Part shown: positions 58,261 through 64,000 of the stretch, in pieces
How the letters are laid out: the number at the start of each line of letters is the position of its first letter
Position numbering within the stretch: position 1 is the stretch's first letter
NCBI GenBank assembly: GCA_026707325.1
Contig: JAPOXA010000064.1
Coordinates: 1-64,000, forward strand
Origin: Acidobacteriota bacterium
GTDB lineage: Bacteria > Acidobacteriota > Thermoanaerobaculia > Multivoradales > Multivoraceae
Reading direction: 5' to 3'
DNA length: 64,000 nt
Notes under the pieces: model-generated
Seen by the model: the letters and a program-made list of their open reading frames with translations, nothing else
Told to the model about the DNA's origin: nothing
Database searches by the model: none
Made by a program: the position numbers and the translations under genes

Positions 58261-60108
58261 ATGAAGCGTAGCGCACCGCCTGCAGCCATCGAGCCGGCCA
58301 CTGGGTGCGCCGGCGTCTTCGCCGGAATCCGGCGCGAAGCGACGGCCTGCGGGCATCCTGCCTCACTCGCCGTCGCTCTGCTTGCCGTCTGCGCCCTGGC
58401 CTGCGGCGGCGGCACGGAGCGACCCAACATCGTCCTGGTCATGACCGACGATCAGGGCTACGGCGACTTCGGATTCACCGGCAACCCGGTCCTCCGGACG
58501 CCGCACCTCGACACCCTGGCCGCGCAGAGCTCACAGGTCGAGCGCTTCTACGTCAGCCCCGTCTGCACGCCGACGCGCGCCTCGCTGATGACGGGCCGCT
58601 ACAACTACCGCACCCGCGCCATCGACACCTACATCGGCCGGGCGATGATGGAACCGGAAGAGGTGACGATCGCCGAGATGCTCCGGGACGCCGGCTACGC
58701 CACCGGCATCTTCGGCAAGTGGCACCTGGGCGACGCCTACCCGATGCGCGCGATGGACCAGGGCTTCCAGGAGAGTCTGGTCCACCGCGGCGGTGGCATC
58801 GGACAGCCGTCCGACCCGCCCGGCGGCGAGGGCAAGTACACGGACGCCGTGCTGTTTCGCAACGGACAACGCGAGGAGACGGCCGGGTACTGCACGGACG
58901 TCTACTTCGACGCCGCGTTCGACTTCATGGAGCGGGCGGCCGGAGAGGGCCGGCCGTTCTTCGCCTACGTACCGACGAACGCGCCCCATGGTCCGTTCCA
59001 CGACGTGCCGGAGGACTGGCTGGCGCACTACGGGCAGGTAGACCTGACCGCGGCGCTTCCCGATCCCGGCCAGGTCAGCGAGCAGGTCCTCGATCGGCTG
59101 GCGCGCAGCTACGCGATGATCAGCAACATCGACGACAACGTCGGACGGCTGATGGCGCGGCTCGATGAGATGGGCCTCGCGGAGAACACGCTCGTCGTCT
59201 TCCTGGTCGACAACGGACCGGATCGCGACCGCTACAACGCCGGGCTTCGCGGCCGCAAGGGAACCGTGTTCGAGGGCGGAATCCGATCGCCGCTCCTGGC
59301 GCGGTGGCCGGGACATCTGCCGGCCGGCGGTGAAGCCGTGGACCGGATCGGCGCACACATCGACATCACGCCGACGCTGCTCGACGCTGCCGGCGTCGAA
59401 CGGCCCCCGGGGCTCCATCTCGACGGCCGCAGCCTGCTCGGTCTGCTGGCCGGCGACGGCGACGCCGCGGCCTGGCCCGATCGCACCCTGTACTTTCAGT
59501 TCCACCGCGGAGACGAACCGACCGCGTTCCGTTCCTTCGCCGCGGTCGGCCAGCGCTACAAGCTGGTCCATCCCTCCCCGCGCGGCGAGGGGGACTGGGA
59601 TGGCGAACTCGCCCTCGAGCTCTACGACCTCGAGGCGGATCCGGCCGAGACCCGGAACCTGATCGACGACGCACCCGAGATCGCAGCCGGGATGAGCGAC
59701 GACTACCTGGAGTGGTTCGAGGACGTGAGCTCCACCCGCCCGGACAACTACGCGCCGCCGCGGATCGTGGTCGGCACGGACCAGGAACCTGTGACCGTCC
59801 TCACCCGCCAGGACTGGCGGCGGATCACCGACGACCAGGGCTGGCGGCCGACCTCGCGGGGCCGCTGGCTGCTGAGCGCGAGGGAGGACGCGACGTTCGA
59901 CGTCGAGGTGCGGCTGGTCGCCGGCTCCACCGGTCCGGTTTTCCTCGAGATCGGCGATGGGACGCATCGCCAGGAACTGGCGCCCGAACAGCGCGACGCT
60001 ACTTTCGAAGGGGTTGCGGTCCCGGCCGGCGACTTCACGCTCAGCGCCGCCGCCGGTGAAGGCGACGCTCGCCGCGGCGCCCACCAGGTGGTGCTGCGGC
60101 GGCGCTAG
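58261..60108 (+). CDS. Lipoprotein sulfatase (FGly, Cys type)
   Basis: 615 residues. The lipobox ALLAVCALAC puts the lipidated Cys at residue 48, preceded by an unusually long N-terminus. Sulfatase motifs: PNIVLVMTDDQGYGDFG, FGly signature PVCTPTRASLMTGRYNYRT (Cys102), GIFGKWHLGD, FFAYVPTNAPHGPFHD and LVVFLVDNGPDRDRY. A C-terminal beta domain of about 110 residues follows the catalytic part. It hydrolyses sulfate esters at the cell surface. ATG 58261 has GGGGGG 6-7 nt upstream and is the only possible start. A REP-like palindrome lies in codons 14-24, which explains the odd N-terminal sequence. Confidence 0.9.
   Translation: MKRSAPPAAIEPATGCAGVFAGIRREATACGHPASLAVALLAVCALACGGGTERPNIVLVMTDDQGYGDFGFTGNPVLRTPHLDTLAAQSSQVERFYVSPVCTPTRASLMTGRYNYRTRAIDTYIGRAMMEPEEVTIAEMLRDAGYATGIFGKWHLGDAYPMRAMDQGFQESLVHRGGGIGQPSDPPGGEGKYTDAVLFRNGQREETAGYCTDVYFDAAFDFMERAAGEGRPFFAYVPTNAPHGPFHDVPEDWLAHYGQVDLTAALPDPGQVSEQVLDRLARSYAMISNIDDNVGRLMARLDEMGLAENTLVVFLVDNGPDRDRYNAGLRGRKGTVFEGGIRSPLLARWPGHLPAGGEAVDRIGAHIDITPTLLDAAGVERPPGLHLDGRSLLGLLAGDGDAAAWPDRTLYFQFHRGDEPTAFRSFAAVGQRYKLVHPSPRGEGDWDGELALELYDLEADPAETRNLIDDAPEIAAGMSDDYLEWFEDVSSTRPDNYAPPRIVVGTDQEPVTVLTRQDWRRITDDQGWRPTSRGRWLLSAREDATFDVEVRLVAGSTGPVFLEIGDGTHRQELAPEQRDATFEGVAVPAGDFTLSAAAGEGDARRGAHQVVLRRR
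58302..58330 (-). repeat. REP-like hairpin inside the sulfatase coding region
   Basis: Read leftward: CCGGCG-AAGA-CGCCGG followed by CGCACCC, the same plan as the intergenic REP units at 33489, 51395 and 52959. It encodes the residues around TGCAGVFAGI before the signal helix, a dispensable position. Confidence 0.65.
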
Positions 60109-60151
60109 GCGGCGGCGAAGCGGAGCCGGCCTCTGCTAACCTCCGCAGCCC

Positions 60152-60526
60152 ATGCTGCGCCGGCCCGGTTCGCCAATCGCTGTCTTCTGCGCTCTCGCGC
60201 TGACGACGGCCACCCTGCTCACTGGAGCCTGGAAGGCAAGCGGCCATGGTCACGACACGGTCGAGACGAACGTCGCTTATTGCGTGGCCGACCACGAGGC
60301 GGAGGCCTCCAGCATCGCCGACGGCACCACGCTAGGCCAGGCCACGGCGCCGCACGACCATTCCTGCGTCGCATGCAAGCTGGGCCGCACCAGGACAGTC
60401 GAGGATGGCAAGAGCTCGATCGCCGGGCTCGACCTCTTCCCGGCCGCATCAGGATCCGATCACCGGCCCGGCCCAAGCACCGGCGAACGTTGGCAGCAAA
60501 CCGCGCGCGGGCCGCCGATCGGCTGA
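60152..60526 (+). CDS. Small secreted His/Cys protein upstream of the metal receptor
   Basis: 124 residues with a signal helix (PIAVFCALALTTATLLTGAW). The mature part has GHGHDTVETNVAYC and the motif PHDHSCVACKLGRT, which resembles short metal-linked proteins (HxHxCxxC) often encoded just before TonB receptors. Possibly a periplasmic metal-binding or sensing protein; the exact family is not recognised. It precedes the ZnuD-like receptor by 214 nt, a gap in which I see no further gene. Confidence 0.6.
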   Translation: MLRRPGSPIAVFCALALTTATLLTGAWKASGHGHDTVETNVAYCVADHEAEASSIADGTTLGQATAPHDHSCVACKLGRTRTVEDGKSSIAGLDLFPAASGSDHRPGPSTGERWQQTARGPPIG

Positions 60527-60740
60527 ACCGACACGTCTCCGATCCGCGCTGAGCGCGAAGCGCCGGAGCCTCGCCCTTCGCAGGGACGATGGCGACGACG
60601 ACGCGGTCAGCCGTAGCTGATCCACGGAGCCGCAGCATCGTACTACCGGTGCCTCGGTGCAGTCCCATCGCAACCGATTCCGCAGCCAGCCCCCCACAAC
60701 ATCCTTCGACTCGAACTGAACGACCCAGGAACTCTCAACC

Positions 60741-63320
60741 ATGCTCGCCAACCACACCAAGGCCTTCAACTCCCACCCGCGGCGCCGGCGCCAAGCGGTG
60801 ACGGGCGCCATTCTCTGTGCCCTCGCCCTCCTCCTCATTCCGGCGACGGCCGCCGCCCAGGAAACCGGCTCCGTGGCCGGCTCCGTCGACACCCACGGTG
60901 AGAGAATCGTGCTCGCCGTGGCACGCATCCCCGCACTCGGCATCAGCACCGCGGTGTCGACCGACGGCGCCTTTCGCTTCGACGAGGTTCCAACCGGCAC
61001 CTATCTCGTCGTCGTCGAGATTCCCGCCTTCGGCACGGCAAGCGATTCGGTCACTGTCACCGGCGCCGACGAGGCCGAAGTTGAACTCGAGATGCGCCAC
61101 GGCACCCACTTCGACGAGGTCGTGGTCACCGCAACCGGCGATCTGCGCCGCGCTTCCGAACTGGCGAACCCCGTGTCCGTGCTGTCCGGCCCGGACCTTC
61201 AACTGCGCCTCGGCGCCACCTTGGGTGAGACGCTGGAGGGCCAACCCGGCGTGTACTCGACGGCGTTCGTCCCCGGCGCCGGCCGGCCCATCATTCGCGG
61301 CCTGACCGGCGGCCGAGTGCGCGTCATGGAGAACAGAGTCGACACCGGCGACGCCTCCGTTGTCAGCGCCGACCACGCCGTTACCTTCGAGCCGGGGCAC
61401 GCCGAGCAGATCGAGATCCTGCGCGGCCCCGCCACGCTCCGCTTCGGTTCGGAGGCGATCGGCGGCGCCGTCAACGTGGTCGACGAACGGATTCCGAGCG
61501 AGAGGCCAGTCAGCGCACTGAAAGGCACGATCGACCTTCGCGGCGGGTCCGTGGCCGACGAGCGCATGGGCGCGATCCATCTGAACGGCGGCGGCGGCGA
61601 TTGGGCCTGGCACCTGGGCGCCGTCAGCCGCGAGACCGATCCCTACGAGATCCCCGGCTACGCCCGCGTCGAAGAGGACCACGACGATCACGACGACGAC
61701 CACGACGACGACCACGACGACGAGGATCACGACGACGAGGAAGATCACGACGACGAGGATCACGACGACGAAGACCACGACGACGATCACGACGAAGACC
61801 ACGATGAACACGAAGAAGAGAACACCTTCGGGATGGTCCCGAACACGGATCTCATGACCGAGAGCGGTCGCTTCGGCTTCACGCGGTTCTTCGGCGACCG
61901 TGGCTCGATCGGCATCTCGGTCAGCGGCTTCAACACGGACTACGGGCTCCCGCCCGGCGCCCACGCCCATCATCACCACGAAGACGAGCACGACGACCAC
62001 GACGACGACCACGACGACGATCACGACGACGACGACCACGACGACGAAGACCATGACGACGAGGAAGATCACGACGACGAGGACCACGACGACGAAGATC
62101 ACGACGACGACCACGACGACGACGACCACGACGAGCACGGGGAAGAAGAGGAAGTCCCGGTTCGCGTCGACATGAAGCAGCGTCGCGTGGACCTGCGGGC
62201 CGAGGCCCTTCCGCAGGCGGGCGCCTTCGAGCGCATCGAGGTCCGGATGGCGGGAACCGACTACGAGCACGTCGAGCTCGAAGGTCCGAACGTCGGCACG
62301 ACCTTCTCCAACGAGTACCTCGAGACCCGGCTGGAGATGTTCCAGCGCGAACGCGGCCGCAGCCGCGGCTCCGTCGGCCTCCAGTACACGGACCGCGACC
62401 TCGCCGCCATCGGCGAGGAGGCCTTCGTGCCGCCCACCCAGTCCCAGGGATGGGCGCTTTTCACTTCGCAGGAAATCGAGGCCGGCGACGTTCGGTGGCA
62501 GTTCGGGGCCCGCTTCGAGCAACTCGACCACAACCCGGTGAACTCTCGCGGCGGGTCGCACGACGGCGTGTCCGCCTCAGCCGGCCTGGTCTGGGACGCC
62601 GACACCGCCTGGGCGCTCGGCGTATCGGTCGCACGGTCGGTTCGCCTGCCCGCGGCGGAGGAGCTCTACTCCGACGGCTTGCACGTCGCGACCCTGAGCT
62701 ACGAGATCGGCGACCCGAACCTGACCAACGAGATCGGCACCGGCTTCGACGTGTCGCTGCGCCGGACGGAAGGACCCGTCACCGGCGAGCTGACGATCTT
62801 CCGTCAGAGCTTCAGCGACTTCATCTACCAGCAGTTCACCGGCGAACAGGAGGATGAAATCGCCGTCCTCCGTTACCACCAGGCCGACGCCACCACCGAA
62901 GGCGCCGAACTCCGGCTCCGGCTGGAGCTGCTCGACCGGAACGACCATCACATGCACATCCAGGCGATAGCCGACACCGTCGACGCCGAACTGGACGCGG
63001 GCGGCCACCTGCCGCGGATTCCGCCGATGAGCTACGGCGTCGGCCTCCACTACCACGGCCACCACTGGCGCGCCGCGGTGGAAGGCCGCTGGTTCGATGA
63101 TCAGAACGACGTCGCGGAACTGGAAACCCCAACCGAGGGCTACACGATGGTCAACGCCCACGTAGGGCGACGCTTCATCCTCGGCAACCAGATCCTCGAC
63201 GTGCTGCTGCGCGGCCGCAACCTGACGGACGAGGATGCGCGCGTGCACACGTCGTTCCTGAAGAACTTCGCCCCGATTCCGGGCAGGGACGTGACCCTCT
63301 CGGCGCGGTTCTGGTTCTAG
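60741..63320 (+). CDS. ZnuD-like TonB-dependent receptor with two His/Asp-rich loops
   Basis: 859 residues: signal peptide (cleavage near AAAQE), a carboxypeptidase-regulatory-like domain (GSVAGSVDTHGERIVLAVAR; AFRFDEVPTGTYLVVVEIPA), plug (FDEVVVTATGDLRRASELAN, PIIRGLTGGRVRVMENRVDT, EILRGPATLRFGSEAIGGAV) and a barrel ending LSARFWF. Loops at about 312-361 and 411-472 are nearly pure His/Asp/Glu, far longer than the His/Asp stretch of meningococcal ZnuD. Predicted outer-membrane zinc (or other divalent metal) importer. The Gly-x-Arg plug and the TonB-box-like DEVVVTA are clear. Followed by a strong hairpin and then a periplasmic binding protein gene. Confidence 0.9.
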   Translation: MLANHTKAFNSHPRRRRQAVTGAILCALALLLIPATAAAQETGSVAGSVDTHGERIVLAVARIPALGISTAVSTDGAFRFDEVPTGTYLVVVEIPAFGTASDSVTVTGADEAEVELEMRHGTHFDEVVVTATGDLRRASELANPVSVLSGPDLQLRLGATLGETLEGQPGVYSTAFVPGAGRPIIRGLTGGRVRVMENRVDTGDASVVSADHAVTFEPGHAEQIEILRGPATLRFGSEAIGGAVNVVDERIPSERPVSALKGTIDLRGGSVADERMGAIHLNGGGGDWAWHLGAVSRETDPYEIPGYARVEEDHDDHDDDHDDDHDDEDHDDEEDHDDEDHDDEDHDDDHDEDHDEHEEENTFGMVPNTDLMTESGRFGFTRFFGDRGSIGISVSGFNTDYGLPPGAHAHHHHEDEHDDHDDDHDDDHDDDDHDDEDHDDEEDHDDEDHDDEDHDDDHDDDDHDEHGEEEEVPVRVDMKQRRVDLRAEALPQAGAFERIEVRMAGTDYEHVELEGPNVGTTFSNEYLETRLEMFQRERGRSRGSVGLQYTDRDLAAIGEEAFVPPTQSQGWALFTSQEIEAGDVRWQFGARFEQLDHNPVNSRGGSHDGVSASAGLVWDADTAWALGVSVARSVRLPAAEELYSDGLHVATLSYEIGDPNLTNEIGTGFDVSLRRTEGPVTGELTIFRQSFSDFIYQQFTGEQEDEIAVLRYHQADATTEGAELRLRLELLDRNDHHMHIQAIADTVDAELDAGGHLPRIPPMSYGVGLHYHGHHWRAAVEGRWFDDQNDVAELETPTEGYTMVNAHVGRRFILGNQILDVLLRGRNLTDEDARVHTSFLKNFAPIPGRDVTLSARFWF
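61675..61819 (+). repeat. His/Asp codon microsatellite 1 in ZnuD-like receptor
   Basis: In-frame run of GAC/GAT, CAC and GAA/GAG codons (DHDDDHDDDHDDEDHDDEED). The recurring nucleotide word is GACGACCACGAC/GACGACGATCAC. Confidence 0.85.
61972..62140 (+). repeat. His/Asp codon microsatellite 2 in ZnuD-like receptor
   Basis: Second in-frame Asp/His tract (DHDDDHDDDHDDDDHDDEDH and onward), preceded by GAHAHHHHEDEH. It is so similar to tract 1 that recombination between them could delete the 150-nt segment in between. Confidence 0.85.
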
Positions 63321-63341
63321 GTCGGGTTCAACCAGGCCCTG

Positions 63342-63376
63342 AGGGCTGTCCGGCACCCCATACGCCGGACAGCCCT
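63342..63376 (+). terminator. Strong hairpin after the receptor gene
   Basis: AGGGCTGTCCGGC (63342-63354) pairs perfectly with GCCGGACAGCCCT (63364-63376) across a 9-nt loop: a 13-bp GC-rich stem 21 nt after the receptor stop and 12 nt before the next start. TTCG follows rather than a T-run, so it may attenuate rather than stop transcription into the binding-protein gene. Confidence 0.65.
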
Positions 63377-63388
63377 TCGTGCTCGGCA

Positions 63389-64000
63389 GTGCGACGGTTC
63401 CGGAAGCCTCCCCTTCCAGCGGTGTTCGTCCTGTCTGTCTGCGCGGCCGCTTGCGGGGCCGGCGTGTCCGACGATCCGGGACCCGTCGAAGGCGAAGCGC
63501 TCAAGACGCCCTACACAAGGATCTTCAGCGTCGTCGAACGGGACGGCTATCGCGTCGTCGACATCGAAGCATCCGTCGTCACCTGGGGCGGAACGGCGGG
63601 CGGGCCGCCGCAACGTACCCGCCTCGTGCTGGCCCCGCGAGACATCCAGCCGCCGATCCTGACGGGAGACCTGGCGGGCGCCTCGCTGATCCGAACGCCC
63701 GTCGAGAGGATCGCCGTCAACGATCACCCCCACGAGGCCATGCTGCGCGTACTTGGGGTCGAGGACCGGGTCGTCGCCGTAGGCGGAAGTACGAGCTACG
63801 ACGACGACCTGCGTCGCAAGGCCCGTTCGGGTGAGATCCAGCAGATCGGCTACGGCTGGCACATGCCACCGACGCTCGATGCGCTGGTGGCGATGCGGCC
63901 GGAGGTGCTGATCGCACGGATGGCCGACCTCACGCACACCCAGCACCTGGAGCGCGTCGAGTCGCTCGGCATTCCCGTCGTGCCGACCTTCGTCGATGCG
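63389..64000 (+). CDS. Periplasmic ABC substrate-binding lipoprotein (BtuF/FhuD type), partial
   Basis: The first 204 codons; the gene runs off the window. Signal and lipobox: LPAVFVLSVCAAACG. The body fits the Peripla_BP_2 family for cobalamin, heme or siderophore uptake: VERIAVNDHPHEAMLRVLGV, DRVVAVGGSTSYDDDLRRKA, RSGEIQQIGYGWHMPPTLDAL, MRPEVLIARMAD and LESLGIPVVP-like RVESLGIPVVPTFVDA. GTG 63389 is the only start consistent with the signal peptide. Next to a metal-type TonB receptor, it may handle the same substrate in the periplasm (inference), although zinc ABC systems normally use ZnuA-type proteins. Confidence 0.85.
   Translation, partial: MRRFRKPPLPAVFVLSVCAAACGAGVSDDPGPVEGEALKTPYTRIFSVVERDGYRVVDIEASVVTWGGTAGGPPQRTRLVLAPRDIQPPILTGDLAGASLIRTPVERIAVNDHPHEAMLRVLGVEDRVVAVGGSTSYDDDLRRKARSGEIQQIGYGWHMPPTLDALVAMRPEVLIARMADLTHTQHLERVESLGIPVVPTFVDA

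Noticed and set aside
61675..62140. Tandem-looking repeats considered as a CRISPR array
   Set aside because: The units are trinucleotides in frame within a receptor gene, with no constant repeat-spacer spacing and no cas genes.
60735..62561. Long leftward open frame rich in valine, opposite the ZnuD-like receptor
   Set aside because: It is the antisense of the GAC/CAC tracts (VVVVVIVVV runs) and has no start context or protein-like composition. The rightward receptor frame explains the sequence.

Overview
The window is about 64 kb of GC-rich, Gram-negative chromosomal DNA: it has TonB-dependent receptors, a TolC-type outer-membrane protein and a lipid A-type acyltransferase. The mix of many secreted paralogs with a PDLSG motif, DUF6152, DUF2911, DUF1295, heterotetrameric sarcosine oxidase, FGly sulfatases and a sodium:solute symporter suggests an uncultured Acidobacteriota-like heterotroph. 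That assignment is inference from gene content; there is no rRNA or phylogenetic marker here. I recognised no rRNA, tRNA, CRISPR array or intact transposase.

Layout. 1-6.9 kb: a MacB-like ABC exporter, a TolC-like channel and an unusual PAS-domain/HlyD adaptor fusion, with a small secreted cyanovirin-like protein between them. 7.1-14.1 kb: a leftward seven-gene run (FabG, ketosynthase, ACP, acyltransferase, His/Asp-rich TonB receptor, START-like protein, HupE/UreJ-like permease) joining a small acyl-chain module to a putative metal-uptake module. 14.2-18.5 kb: sarcosine oxidase alpha (apparently with a fused gamma-like tail), beta and delta. 18.5-24.4 kb: small secreted or cofactor-binding proteins, two members of the PDLSG family each followed by a striking long inverted-repeat element, and a decayed stretch with two broken genes. 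24.6-28.7 kb: PQQ alcohol dehydrogenase-cytochrome c, a ZIP transporter with a His/Asp tail, and a GST. 28.7-29.7 kb: an MNT/HEPN toxin-antitoxin pair whose antitoxin carries an RHH domain. 30-45 kb: catabolic and surface functions (DUF1295, serine hydrolase, SSS and AbgT transporters, PhoD-like phosphatase, metalloprotease, CocE hydrolase, sulfatase) interleaved with more PDLSG paralogs. 45.3-52.9 kb: a defence/stability island with Phd-PIN, Uma2, and a McrBC locus split by a second Phd-PIN module lying between 94-nt direct repeats. 53-60 kb: a VOC-VOC-PDLSG fusion, another paralog, an SDR, a secreted HpcH/HpaI aldolase, a crotonase and a lipoprotein sulfatase. 60.1-64 kb: a ZnuD-like His/Asp-rich TonB receptor and the start of a periplasmic metal- or cofactor-binding lipoprotein.

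Three themes recur. First, metal handling: three separate transport proteins carry long His/Asp-rich tracts encoded by the same GAC/CAC codon microsatellite. Second, an expanded secreted family of unknown function: seven copies in 64 kb, co-transcribed with or beside a sulfatase, a DUF1295 protein and VOC domains. Third, structured intergenic repeats: REP-like hairpins with purine tetraloops, an 88-90-nt triple-hairpin repeat, and two long-armed inverted-repeat elements directly downstream of paralogous genes. The strongest candidates for new biology are the PAS-HlyD efflux adaptor, the long-armed 3' elements, the paralog family with its VOC fusion, and the McrBC locus split by a toxin-antitoxin module.
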